40,153 nt of DNA from JAGLQQ01 sp043806135 (GTDB taxonomy: Bacteria > Omnitrophota > Gorgyraeia > B26-G9), in NCBI GenBank assembly GCA_043806135.1, contig JAZDHG010000039.1, forward strand, positions 1-40,153, given 5' to 3'. The translations under genes and the position numbers were made by a program. Numbering within the stretch: the first letter of the stretch is position 1; every line of letters begins with the position of its first letter. Positions 23,098 through 31,557 of the stretch are shown here, in pieces. The notes below the pieces were generated by a model, which saw only the letters and a program-made list of their open reading frames with translations, had not been told where the DNA came from and searched no databases.

Positions 23098-23384
23098 ATC
23101 TCGCAAAGAAAAGCAAATGATTTCTTGTTTTCCTGTTTAACATTGGACCAATCATATCCCTGCATTTGCGGAATATCCTGTACAAAATCACTTAAGGCGG
23201 TTTTTTCAGACAAAATTTCAGGCATATGCGATATTTGCGCAGAATTTTGTTCATACACATAAGTTGCGCATAGATTTAAGTTTAACGCGCAAATTTCTGC
23301 GGATATGATGTCTCCGGCGTAAGTCATGCCGTTTAAGGCAACACATAAATACATTACTAAAATCACCTTGGATATTAACTTCAC
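23094..23384 (-). CDS. Small exported protein, function unknown
   Basis: 96 residues from a GTG at 23384, chosen because AGGAG lies eight bases upstream and because the resulting N-terminus is a good signal peptide (MKLISKVILVMYLCVALNGMTYA). A longer frame reaches 23459 without these properties. The mature part is about 73 residues, acidic to neutral, with three cysteines (AEICALNLNLCATYV, and LCEI at the end). No family is recognised. It is convergent with the receiver-GGDEF gene, overlapping by 4 bp. Confidence 0.55.
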   Translation of the reverse strand: MKLISKVILVMYLCVALNGMTYAGDIISAEICALNLNLCATYVYEQNSAQISHMPEILSEKTALSDFVQDIPQMQGYDWSNVKQENKKSFAFLCEI

Positions 23385-23684
23385 AATAATGATCTCCTGT
23401 ATTGAATCAATAAAGTGTATCATATTTTTTCCATTCAGGCAAACATTAGTTAAGCTCATAACTATATCTTGTTCAATATCTTACGTAAGAAAAATAAAAA
23501 TAATTATAAAATAATACACAAAATAGGGCTTTTGCCTTCTCAATGAGCCTGTTTTAACCTCTGTTGATGCTCCGGGCTGTGTTATTACTTAAAATATGGA
23601 TGATTATCGAAGGGATAATTATTTTGAAAAAAGATCATAGAGCAACTGTAAATCAGGAGATTTAAAACCTCTCTAGCCCGGATA

Positions 23685-24062
23685 TCAGTTTTTGATATGG
23701 GTTTCTATGCATTCAATTAATTTAGCGGTACTAACCGGTTTAGCCAAGAATGGATATCCGCCTAAAAAATCGTGCAGTTTCCCCTCTTCTTTCTCGTTTA
23801 TTATTGCCGTCACATAGACAATGGGAATATCCTTTACTGACTTGTTGTTTTTGATCTGTGCCGCAACATTAGATCCGTCGATATCACCCAAAACAACATC
23901 CAACAAAATAATATCAGGTTTAAAAGCTATGGCTGAAGAAACACCGGTTTCCCCCTTATCTTCTATCCTGACTTCGTACCTGCCTGTCTCTTCAAGATTC
24001 ATTTTCACCAGTTTAATGAAATCCTGATCGTCATCGATCATTAAAATTTTTTTCTTCTCCAT
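23685..24062 (-). CDS. Stand-alone response regulator receiver domain
   Basis: 125 residues, CheY-like. The acidic cluster is MIDDDQD (residues 8-14), the phospho-Asp lies in IILLDVVLGDIDG (about 55), the switch Thr in VYVTAI and the Lys in FLAKPVS. No output domain. No kinase is adjacent. It is on its own on the minus strand with TATA-rich DNA upstream. It may act by binding a partner encoded elsewhere. Confidence 0.9.
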   Translation of the reverse strand: MEKKKILMIDDDQDFIKLVKMNLEETGRYEVRIEDKGETGVSSAIAFKPDIILLDVVLGDIDGSNVAAQIKNNKSVKDIPIVYVTAIINEKEEGKLHDFLGGYPFLAKPVSTAKLIECIETHIKN

Positions 24063-24475
24063 TATCCCTCCTTTTTTACTTAATTTCGTATTGCGTATCG
24101 CGTATTGAGCATTGCGTCTAAAAACGAAGGACGACGGATGACCATTCCCCCGCCAGGATACGGCGGGATCATTAAGACAATGGACGAACGCTCTCTTTGT
24201 TCGCTTTAAAAACTATTTTTCACAAAATTTATCCGATTTTTCTTTGAAATGCTGTCAATAACTAACTTTCAAACTCTTTTTGTTTTTGCCTTTTTACTTT
24301 TTACAGCTTCACTCGTAACTCATCATTCGTCACTCATAACTTATTTTGCGTCTCTCATCCTATCGCAGCGGTCGTCCCTCATCCCTCAGTGTTTTTCTCG
24401 CTTCTCGCTACTTATTTTAAGCTATCAGCTACCTGTCCTCCGAAGCCTTTTGGCAAAGGAGGATGAGCCATGAGC
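24063..24475. other. Gap of 413 bp with degenerate simple repeats, no gene
   Basis: It holds a 'cgtattgcgtatcgcgtattgagcattgcgtc'-type tract (24087-24118, units of about 8 bp), a CCCGCC...GGCGGG palindrome near 24150, and a GTAACTCAT/CGTCACTCA tract at 24311-24342 related to 1778-1809. The small open frames in it have no ribosome site or family. Confidence 0.45.
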
Positions 24476-26158
24476 TCACCTACTCTTAGCTTGATTCTGT
24501 ATTTTTACCCAGGTATCTTTTAAAGATACGATCCTGTGAAAAACAGGATGCTCCTGGGTATGGTTCCTGCTGTCAACGCAAAAATATCCCAGTCGTTCAA
24601 ACTGAAAAGCTTTTCCCTCATCGGCATCCCTAAGGCTCCGTTCTAGCTTGCAGCCTTTTAGTATTTTTAAAGAATCCGGATTTAAATTTACGGTAAAATC
24701 CTCCCCGTCCTTTGTTTTTTCAGGATTTTCTTTCAAGAAAAGATTATCGTATAAGCGCACTTGGGCCTCTATTGCATGCCTGGCACTTACCCAATGCAGC
24801 GTGGCCTTTACTCTGCGCCCGTCCGGTGCATCGCCTCCGCATGTATCGGGATCATAGGTGCAATGCAGCTCTATAATTTCTCCTCTTTCATCCTTAATAA
24901 TATCTTTGCAGGTGATAAAATATGCGTAACGCAAGCGCACTTCCCGCCCGGGGGCTAATCTAAAGAACTTTTTAGGCGGATCTTCCATAAAATCATCCTG
25001 TTCTATATAAAGCACGCGCGAAAACGGCACTTTGCGTTTGCCGGCAGATGGATCTTCCGGATTATTTACAGCATCCATTTCCTCTTCTTTATTCTCTGGA
25101 TAATTAGTAATAACTACCTTCAAAGGATTCAGAACAGACATGACCCGGGGCACTGTTAAATTCAGCTCTTCACGGATCGTGCTTTCAAGTATGGAAATAT
25201 CAATGACACTGTTAAATTTCGCTACACCTATTCGTTCGCAAAATTTTCTAATTGATGACGGGGTATACCCGCGGCGCCGCAGTCCTGATATTGTGGGCAT
25301 ACGCGGATCGTCCCATCCGCTCACATGCCCTTCCTGAACCAGGCGCAGGAGTTTTCTTTTACTCATAACAGTAAACCCCAAATTAAGCCTGGCAAACTCT
25401 ATCTGCTGCGGGTGAAAGATCTCCAAAACATCAAGGAACCAATCATATAAAGGGCGGTGGTTTTCAAATTCAAGTGTACAGATAGAATGAGTAATTCCCT
25501 CTATAGAATCTTCCAGACAATGCGCAAAATCATACATGGGATATATGCACCATTTATTGCCCGTATTGTGATGCGGACTTTTTAAAATACGGTAAATAAC
25601 CGGATCCCGCATATTAAAATTTGGCGAGGCCATATCTATTTTGGCGCGTAACACGCGCGTTCCGTCTTCAAACTCCCCTGCCCTCATGCGCATAAATAAA
25701 TCAAGATTTTCCTCCACAGTCCGCTTTCGATAGGGGCTTTCCTTTCCAGGGCTTGTCAATGTGCCGCGGTAAACACGTATTTGTTCGGCACTCAGATCAC
25801 ATACATAAGCCTTCCCCTTTTTTATCAATTCAAGAGCATAATTATAAAATTGATCAAAATAATCCGATGCATAAAGCAAGCGGTCGCCCCAGTCCCAGCC
25901 GAGCCAGCGCATATCCTCTATAATAGACTTCACATACTCGGTTTCTTCCTTGGCAGGATTAGTGTCATCAAAGCGCAAGTTGCAAAGCCCCTTATAATCC
26001 TCTGCCAACCCGAAATTAAGGCATATTGATTTTGCATGGCCTATATGCAGATATCCGTTCGGCTCCGGAGGAAAACGGGTATGAATTCTGCCCTCGTTTT
26101 TGTTATTTTTTAAGTCATTGTCAATAATATCGCGGATGAAATTGGTCTGTTTTTCCAT
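24476..26158 (-). CDS. glnS: Glutaminyl-tRNA synthetase
   Basis: 560 residues, full length. The class I signature is PEPNGYLHIGHAKSI (HIGH at 38-41) and the KMSKS-type loop is VMSKRKL near 267. GlnRS-specific stretches include RFDDTNPAKEETEYV, DWGDRLLYASDYFDQ and the C-terminal anticodon-binding beta-barrels (ACDP-like segment ending ...RDADEGKAFQFERLGYFCVD). It attaches Gln to tRNA-Gln directly, so the organism need not use the transamidation route for this tRNA. Bacterial GlnRS is patchily distributed and thought to have been acquired from eukaryotes. It is a single gene on the minus strand. Confidence 0.97.
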   Translation of the reverse strand: MEKQTNFIRDIIDNDLKNNKNEGRIHTRFPPEPNGYLHIGHAKSICLNFGLAEDYKGLCNLRFDDTNPAKEETEYVKSIIEDMRWLGWDWGDRLLYASDYFDQFYNYALELIKKGKAYVCDLSAEQIRVYRGTLTSPGKESPYRKRTVEENLDLFMRMRAGEFEDGTRVLRAKIDMASPNFNMRDPVIYRILKSPHHNTGNKWCIYPMYDFAHCLEDSIEGITHSICTLEFENHRPLYDWFLDVLEIFHPQQIEFARLNLGFTVMSKRKLLRLVQEGHVSGWDDPRMPTISGLRRRGYTPSSIRKFCERIGVAKFNSVIDISILESTIREELNLTVPRVMSVLNPLKVVITNYPENKEEEMDAVNNPEDPSAGKRKVPFSRVLYIEQDDFMEDPPKKFFRLAPGREVRLRYAYFITCKDIIKDERGEIIELHCTYDPDTCGGDAPDGRRVKATLHWVSARHAIEAQVRLYDNLFLKENPEKTKDGEDFTVNLNPDSLKILKGCKLERSLRDADEGKAFQFERLGYFCVDSRNHTQEHPVFHRIVSLKDTWVKIQNQAKSR

Positions 26159-26372
26159 ATCCTTATCCTAAATTAAGCTAAAAACTGTATCTTTGTAATT
26201 GCCTTAATGCATTATTCTATCCTAAATCTCGCTCCTGCGCAATAATTCCCTGAGAAATTATTTCTTAGATATAATAATTAAGCGATTTTTGCATGTAAAC
26301 GAAGGGGGTCGTATTTAGGGAGTATTTAGGGAGTTTGAAAATATAAAGGCAATAAAGGAATTAGCAAATATT

Positions 26373-27179
26373 TTATTTCTTCAAATATCTCAATGCCTCA
26401 GGCAGATAGGTTTTAATATCGTTTATTCTGGTTTCCGGAGCCGGATGCGTTGACAAAAACTCTAGATTTCGAGCTCCTTTGCCGGCATTATTCATCCTTT
26501 CCCAAAAAGGGATCGCCTCATTGGGGTTATAGCCTGACTGTGCCATGAGTATAAGCCCGATACGGTCCGCTTCCTTTTCATGCAGCCTGCTGTAAGGCAG
26601 AACCACACCTAAATTCATACTTACACCATAAGCCAGCATCAGAAATTCTTGCGTGGTCTGTTTCTTCTCTTTCAGGGCCTCGCTAAGCATGGTATGTCCG
26701 AATTGAGCAAGCATCATCTGACTTATTCTCTCCCCTCCGTGATTAGCGATAACATGCGCGATTTCATGAGCAATAACAACAGCAAGTCCGTCATCGTTTT
26801 GGGTGTATTGTAGTATGCCGCTGTACACAGCCACTTTGCCGCCGGGCATAGCAAAGGCATTAACCGTTTTATCTTCTATAAGGTTAAACTCCCAGGAAAA
26901 ATTTCCGACTTTATCGGCCATTCCGTTTTCACGCAAGAAATTCTCTGTAGACTGAGCGATTTTTTTCCCGATATTTTTGACCTTTTGTACTTTATCTGAA
27001 TCCTGAGAGAGTTTTGATTCGGTAATAATCTGGCGATAATTATCCTTGCTTAAGCTGTTAATCTCATAATCCGGTATAAAGACAAGCTGTTTTCTGCCGG
27101 TTATAGGCACAGTGGCACAGCCGGATAAAAGAAAGGCTGCTATTAGGGTTATACATATAACTTTAAAAACAACTTTCAT
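26373..27179 (-). CDS. M48-family metalloprotease lipoprotein
   Basis: 268 residues. The lipoprotein signal is LLSGC with Cys21. The zinc site is AHEIAHVIANH (His138-Glu139-x-x-His142), with the third ligand Glu in HEKEADRIGL. A following ATVPITGRKQLVFIP segment is typical of BepA/LoiP-like periplasmic M48 proteins, which degrade misfolded outer-membrane proteins. It lacks the TPR domain of BepA, so LoiP-like is the closer comparison. Anchored to a periplasm-facing membrane. It lies 85 bp downstream of the transporter operon on the same strand, with no clear terminator, so it could be read through from it. Confidence 0.9.
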   Translation of the reverse strand: MKVVFKVICITLIAAFLLSGCATVPITGRKQLVFIPDYEINSLSKDNYRQIITESKLSQDSDKVQKVKNIGKKIAQSTENFLRENGMADKVGNFSWEFNLIEDKTVNAFAMPGGKVAVYSGILQYTQNDDGLAVVIAHEIAHVIANHGGERISQMMLAQFGHTMLSEALKEKKQTTQEFLMLAYGVSMNLGVVLPYSRLHEKEADRIGLILMAQSGYNPNEAIPFWERMNNAGKGARNLEFLSTHPAPETRINDIKTYLPEALRYLKK

Positions 27180-27264
27180 AATAGCTTATTTTAGAACAAA
27201 TATGGATATTGTGCAAATGGAAAAACTCTTTGTTTTTAAGCAAAGTGTTTTTGCTGCCCCTTAT

Positions 27265-28578
27265 TTATTGATTCAGAAAATATCTCCACCAGATGTAAAA
27301 ACCGCAGATTATAAGGGCCTGTAATGTAAACGGCACCCCATAAGAAAAAAATTTACCAAACGAAATATGATACTTATTGCGTTCGCTTATGCGGACCATG
27401 ATCACATTAGCGGAAGCGCCGATAATCGTCGCGTTCCCCCCTAGGCAAGCGCCTAGTGCCAATGCCCACCACAGCGGCTGAGCAATATGCGTTTGAATAA
27501 TAGCCGGGTCAGTTACACCCATGACCCCGGCAAAATGAGTGATGAAATTTTTTATCATCGGTACCATCGTAATTACAAACGGGATATTATCCAGAAACGC
27601 TGAGAATAAAGCAGAACCAAATAATACTACCAGACATACAGCAAACAGATTTTTACTGGTAATGCTCAGGATCATCTCTCCTGCTTTGGTAATAACACCG
27701 TTTGCTTCCAAACCTGCTATCATCATGAACATACCTATAAAGAAGAAAATGACTCCCCATTCGACTTTCATTAGTGTTTCATCACTATCGGATTTACAAA
27801 AGAGAATCATGAGCATGCTTCCGGCCAGAGCAATGACCCCCGGCTCAACATGCAATACTCCCTGGAGGAAAAATCCGGCTAATATCAGCGCTAAAATAAA
27901 CAGAGATTTTATCATGTTTTTCTTATCAATGATCGCCAGATGAGGAATAGCATTGATAACTCTCTCACGTACTGTTCTGTTCACTGAAAACTTACCTCTA
28001 AAAATAACGTATACGCTCAGTATGAATGCAATAAATACTATTATTACGACCGGAGTAAGATTCATAAGAAAATCATTGAAAGAAAGTTTTGCCTGTGAGC
28101 CAATGATAATATTAGGCGGATCCCCGATAAGTGTAGCCGTTCCTCCGATATTTGAAGCAAGTGCTTCAAGAATAAGAAACGGCACAGGGTTTATTTCAAG
28201 CAATTCAGCAATAAGGATTGTTAAAGGCACAAGTAAAATTATGGTTGTCACATTATCAATGAAGGCCGATATGCCTGCGGTAACGCTGAGCAGCAGCAAC
28301 ATAATCATAAACGGGTTACCTCTGGCAATCTTGGCAACGCTGATGGCTACCCATTCAAAAAATCCGGTTTTAGATAAAATATGAGCGCATGTCATCATCC
28401 CCACCAAAAGAAAGATAACGTTAAGATCAACCGCATGCATTGCTTCTTCAAAAGAAACAAGATGAAGTATAAGCATTAAAGATGCGCCTAAAACTGCCAC
28501 CACAGTCTTACTGATCTTCTCAGTTGCAATAGCAATGTAGGCTGCTACAAAAATAATAATTGCCGCTAATGTCTGCAC
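27265..28578 (-). CDS. ArsB/NhaD/SLC13-superfamily ion transporter
   Basis: 437 residues, about 11-12 membrane helices. Both inverted-repeat signature loops of the ion-transporter superfamily are present: FIDNVTTIILLVPL with GGTATLIGDPPNIIIG in the first half, and FLDNIPFVITMVP with CLGGNATIIGASANVI in the second. This family includes NhaD-type Na+/H+ antiporters, ArsB and anion/organic-acid permeases; the GDPPN motif fits the ArsB/NhaD branch. The substrate is not readable from sequence. Start is GTG with GAGGGGG. It is the last gene of a five-gene operon, 12 bp after the EIIA-CBS gene, suggesting control by EIIA and PII-like proteins. Confidence 0.88.
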   Translation of the reverse strand: MQTLAAIIIFVAAYIAIATEKISKTVVAVLGASLMLILHLVSFEEAMHAVDLNVIFLLVGMMTCAHILSKTGFFEWVAISVAKIARGNPFMIMLLLLSVTAGISAFIDNVTTIILLVPLTILIAELLEINPVPFLILEALASNIGGTATLIGDPPNIIIGSQAKLSFNDFLMNLTPVVIIVFIAFILSVYVIFRGKFSVNRTVRERVINAIPHLAIIDKKNMIKSLFILALILAGFFLQGVLHVEPGVIALAGSMLMILFCKSDSDETLMKVEWGVIFFFIGMFMMIAGLEANGVITKAGEMILSITSKNLFAVCLVVLFGSALFSAFLDNIPFVITMVPMIKNFITHFAGVMGVTDPAIIQTHIAQPLWWALALGACLGGNATIIGASANVIMVRISERNKYHISFGKFFSYGVPFTLQALIICGFYIWWRYFLNQ

Positions 28579-28590
28579 AAATACCCCCTC

Positions 28591-29517
28591 TTAAAAAATT
28601 AATATTTTATCGATTATCGTAAAACGGTCTATAACACCAATAAGCTCATTGGCCTCATTGGTAACAAATAGATTAGGTTTTTTCTTTACCGTAAGCTCGA
28701 ATACTATTTCAATAAGTGTTTTAGACTCATCAATAGATTCTGTCTTTTGATAAAAATTGCTCACTTTCAAACTGCGCTGTAGCCTGAAATATTTCTCAAA
28801 TGGGTCGATATGTCTTACAAATGAAACCGTGTTTAGATTTTGAAAGAAATTCGGCAAACCATATTGGAAAATGTCCATACAGCTTATCTGCCCGCAAAAT
28901 TTATTTTGCTTATCAACAACCGGCAAAATCTCAAAATGCTTTAGATGCATAAGCCTGGTCGCTTTTTCAATAGGGTCATCCAATTCAACCAGCGACTGTA
29001 CCGGACGGATAATATCCCGCGCAAGGATCATATCTTCTTTGTTTACAGCAAAACTGCTCAGTTGTTCAACAATCTGTTTAGGATTTTTAAAACGGTTTAT
29101 CAAAACATCAACCCCTTTTTGTTGTTCTAAAAAGCTGATCAATGTCGCCGTTACCTGCAATATAAGATAAGGTTTGTCGGCAGAAGATATCATTAAACAG
29201 ATCAGCTTTACCGGCTTACCATCCATGCTGGAAAAATCAAGACCTTTCCTGCTGATTCCTATAGCCAGCAAAAAATCACCCCATTTTTCTATCCGCGCGT
29301 GGGGGATGGCAAAACCAGCCCCGATACCGGTTGTACTCATTTTCTCTCTTTTAAGAACTTCCTTTAATACTTCCTCTTTTGAGAGCATAATCGTATCTTT
29401 CGGCCGGTTTTTGAAAACCTCATCTATAAGCTCTTCAATCGCCTGCTCCTTTGTCTGTGCTTTTAGTTCACCGATAATAAGACTTTCTTCGATATAACGT
29501 CTAATGTCCATACCCAT
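28591..29517 (-). CDS. PTS EIIA domain fused to CBS pair
   Basis: 308 residues (ATG 29517, or the second ATG at 29511, better spaced from AGGAG). The EIIA (PtsN/fructose-type) domain spans about 1-155, with the phosphorylatable His73 in GAGFAIPHARIEKWG. A CBS pair follows (about 165-308): ILARDIIRPVQSLVELDDPIEKATRLM, FEILPVVDKQNKFCGQIS, and the closing LFVTNEANELIGVIDRFTIIDKILIF. CBS pairs usually bind adenine nucleotides. There is no EIIB or EIIC, so the protein is regulatory: phosphorylation and nucleotide binding would set the activity of the transporter encoded 12 bp downstream (inference). It overlaps the upstream PII-like gene by 17 bp, implying translational coupling. Confidence 0.88.
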   Translation of the reverse strand: MGMDIRRYIEESLIIGELKAQTKEQAIEELIDEVFKNRPKDTIMLSKEEVLKEVLKREKMSTTGIGAGFAIPHARIEKWGDFLLAIGISRKGLDFSSMDGKPVKLICLMISSADKPYLILQVTATLISFLEQQKGVDVLINRFKNPKQIVEQLSSFAVNKEDMILARDIIRPVQSLVELDDPIEKATRLMHLKHFEILPVVDKQNKFCGQISCMDIFQYGLPNFFQNLNTVSFVRHIDPFEKYFRLQRSLKVSNFYQKTESIDESKTLIEIVFELTVKKKPNLFVTNEANELIGVIDRFTIIDKILIF

Positions 29518-29869
29518 AATCTCCTGAATTATTAAATGTACTTCTATCCAAACCCGCGACTTCCAAGTAAGGCAGCACGCAGATCAGCCCTTCATCATCT
29601 ATATTATGCAGATTAAGATAATTATCGTTCTTGATCATACGGATAAAATCATTAGCTTCCTTTACTCCTTTTACATGCGCAACAAAAGCCATTTTATATG
29701 CCTCCATTGCTTTTGAGTTGGAAACCGTAATCCCGTATGTACCCCCGATAAGTTTTGTTCCGATATTACCTCCTTTTAAGATGCTTACCGCATTGATCCC
29801 TTTTTCAATTGATAAATTCTTTATTAAATTCAAATAGTCACGATTGTTATGCATAACGATTACCAACAT
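29501..29869 (-). CDS. PII-like small signalling protein (tentative)
   Basis: 122 residues. The predicted strand-helix-strand order and length fit a ferredoxin-like PII/CutA-type fold: MLVIVMHN opening strand, helix with LIKNLSIEKGINAVSILKGG, a glycine-rich middle (GTKLIGGTYGITV) where PII proteins carry a loop, then FVAHVKGVKEANDFIRMI and a C-terminal GLICVLPYLEVAGLD. There is no membrane segment. It overlaps the EIIA-CBS gene by 17 bp. A small trimeric ligand sensor controlling the transporter is plausible, but the family match is from pattern only. Confidence 0.55.
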   Translation of the reverse strand: MLVIVMHNNRDYLNLIKNLSIEKGINAVSILKGGNIGTKLIGGTYGITVSNSKAMEAYKMAFVAHVKGVKEANDFIRMIKNDNYLNLHNIDDEGLICVLPYLEVAGLDRSTFNNSGDYGYGH

Positions 29870-29922
29870 AGCACTCTCCTTTAAATTAAAAATATAACGA
29901 TATAAAATAATAGTTTTTACTT

Positions 29923-30246
29923 TCAGGGATAGTGCTTTATCGGCGGTGAATGGATCGAGCGGGAAGACAGAATATAACTTTGCACCTGAGGCTGGTAGTT
30001 ATGCTGCGTATATGATAAAAACCCGTCAAAAGCATTGAACTCAGGAATGCTTAAGCAGCAATATTCTGCAATATGCATAACCTGCTTTGCCTCTGTGCAG
30101 CGAAACTCTGTTCTTTCGGACTCTCTTAATTCTCTTTCTGACCGTACTTGAATAGATAAATCTGTTTTATCAGCAGGCAAAAGCGTAAAACTGATCATCA
30201 AACACAGCACAGCAATTAAACATTGAAAATAAATTGAATGTTTCAT
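29923..30246 (-). CDS. Small exported protein of unknown function
   Basis: 107 residues with a probable signal peptide (MKHSIYFQCLIAVLCLMISFTLLPA). The mature part is polar: DLSIQVRSERELRESERTEFRC, two or three cysteines (CTEAKQ, YCCLSIPEF) and a proline/histidine tail (IHSPPIKHYP). No family is recognised. It begins 1 bp after the HTH-EIIA gene and is followed, after 53 bp, by the PII-like gene, so it is part of the transporter operon. It could be a periplasmic component of that system. Confidence 0.55.
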   Translation of the reverse strand: MKHSIYFQCLIAVLCLMISFTLLPADKTDLSIQVRSERELRESERTEFRCTEAKQVMHIAEYCCLSIPEFNAFDGFLSYTQHNYQPQVQSYILSSRSIHSPPIKHYP

Positions 30247-30247
30247 G

Positions 30248-30949
30248 TCACATCTCTAGATTAAAATTATTGTTTCGGTCAACACCAAGAAAATAACGCA
30301 TAATATCATCTGCGCTATTTGCATTCATTAAGGCTTCTGCCGCACTCGGATGGCGAAGAAATTTTGCTACAGCCGCAAGTATTTGAAGATGCGTTGCCTC
30401 ATCAAGAGCGCAGATCATAATAAAAAGACGTACTGCTTTTTTATCCGGAGCATTAAACTCCAAGGCCTTATTGGTTCTCATTATAACAATTTTTTCTTTT
30501 GTAAATAATTCTGCTCCCGGATGACGCGGATGAGGCAGAGCTATGGAATTACCTACAGCCGTGCTCAGCATCTCTTCCCTTTTTTTTAGTTCTTCCAATA
30601 ATTTATCAGGAGTTGTTGTTATTTTGGCTTTATAAGCAAGTTCTACCAGCCGGCTAAGCGCAGCATCTTTATGCGTTAACTCTGCTGCCAGATCTATTGC
30701 CTGCGTATCGATCAGACGCGATAGAAAAACATTAGATGTATCCCGGTTTACCCGGCTTACCTTTTGTTCTGTAGATCCTATCTCAAGCTGTTTAAGATAA
30801 GCATCAATAACACTACGGTGAAACCGCCACTGATTTCCAACCTTAACCCCTGGTATATCTTTGTGTTGCGCCATTTTAATAATGGTCTTTTCATTAAGCT
30901 TAAGATACTCTGCCAATTCCTTTGTGGTCATTATCGTTTGAGCACTCAT
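30248..30949 (-). CDS. HTH (excisionase-type) domain fused to PTS EIIA
   Basis: 233 residues. An excisionase/MerR-type helix-turn-helix occupies about 8-52 (MTTKELAEYLKLNEKTIIKMAQHKD and VKVGNQWRFHRSVIDAYL). A PtsN-type EIIA domain follows (about 75-225), with His140 in GNSIALPHPRHPGAELF. The combination suggests a DNA-binding regulator whose activity depends on EIIA phosphorylation. It heads the five-gene transporter operon. A near-consensus promoter (31006-31034) and tandem 10-bp repeats (30967-30986) lie just upstream, making autoregulation likely (inference). Confidence 0.88.
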   Translation of the reverse strand: MSAQTIMTTKELAEYLKLNEKTIIKMAQHKDIPGVKVGNQWRFHRSVIDAYLKQLEIGSTEQKVSRVNRDTSNVFLSRLIDTQAIDLAAELTHKDAALSRLVELAYKAKITTTPDKLLEELKKREEMLSTAVGNSIALPHPRHPGAELFTKEKIVIMRTNKALEFNAPDKKAVRLFIMICALDEATHLQILAAVAKFLRHPSAAEALMNANSADDIMRYFLGVDRNNNFNLEM

Positions 30950-30966
30950 TAGACACCTTAACTACC

Positions 30967-30996
30967 TTAAATTAACTTAAATTAACCTATTTTAAC
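30967..30996. promoter_or_regulatory. Tandem 10-bp operator-like repeats
   Basis: TTAAATTAAC occurs twice in tandem (30967-30976, 30977-30986), with a degenerate third unit (30987-30996). The 10-bp period puts the units on one face of the helix. They lie just downstream of the predicted transcription start, within the leader of the HTH-EIIA gene, a typical place for repressor binding. Confidence 0.55.
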
Positions 30997-31005
30997 CCAA
31001 AATCA

Positions 31006-31034
31006 AATATACCACATAAACTAAGTCTTGGCAA
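31006..31034 (-). promoter_or_regulatory. Promoter of the EIIA/PII-like/transporter operon
   Basis: Minus strand: TTGCCA (31029-31034), a 17-bp spacer, TATATT (31006-31011), preceded by TGG (extended -10). Predicted start near 30999, about 50 nt before the ATG of the HTH-EIIA gene. Confidence 0.65.
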
Positions 31035-31048
31035 GTAAAATTTTCAGC

Positions 31049-31095
31049 AAAGTGTAAACTATGTTCCCGGTCTAAAATGTAAACGATGTTTTAGC
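31049..31095. mobile_element. Possible solitary insertion-sequence end
   Basis: Two spaced copies of GTAAACTATGTTC / GTAAACGATGTTT, with CCCGGTC after the first. End sequences with repeated TGTAAACTATGT words are typical of some IS21/IS481-type elements. No transposase gene is adjacent, and downstream DNA (31110-31200) contains only palindromes such as TAAGGGCAACCCTTA. Confidence 0.35.
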
Positions 31096-31310
31096 TGCAC
31101 ACACACAGTGTCTCACTCCTTAAGGGCAACCCTTATGTCGTGAGCCACGTTGTGGCAACGCCACTCACGTGGTTTCCCCTTCCCTATCTAAAGGCGTTAA
31201 ATATTCTGGGTGCTTGGGATTAATTCGATAACGAATTTATGTTCATAACATTCCATAAATTCTATCTCATTATTAGTATTCCCCCTTCCTTTCGTCTCTG
31301 AGTTCTCGTG

Positions 31311-31457
31311 CCCCGATAGGAGGAAACAATCTTTCCTCCTAAAACCTCCTTTTATGCTTCGAGTCCTTTCGGGTCAAAAATAAGAAATCCCCTTGAATTT
31401 TAGGAGGATTTTTATTTTTGGCTGCCTGTCGCATACCTTATCAATTTATCTGATTCA
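31311..31457 (+). repeat. Modular hairpin element, copy A
   Basis: Order of parts on the plus strand: hairpin TAGGAGGAAA-CAATC-TTTCCTCCTA (31317-31341), then ACCTCCTTTT, a variable link, a terminator-type hairpin AAATCCCC...GGATTTTTATTTTT (31386-31415), then GGCTGCCTGTCGCATACCTTA and TTTATCTGATTC. It lies downstream of the stop of the RhuM-Fic gene (31558, minus strand). Similar parts in the same order occur at 32756-32863 and 35401-35766. Confidence 0.65.
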
Positions 31458-31557
31458 GCGCCCTTCTTATGATATATTAGATCCTTTAAGAATTAGTATA
31501 ATTAAGGAAATCATCGATAAAGCTTTATAAGTTTCTTAAAAACATCCAGTTTAGATC

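Noticed and set aside
27539..28384. Plus-strand frames of 134 and 143 residues
   Set aside because: They are antisense shadows of the transporter gene with no start signals.
30967..30996. Short CRISPR-like array
   Set aside because: Units are only 10 bp, directly abutting with no spacers; fits an operator.
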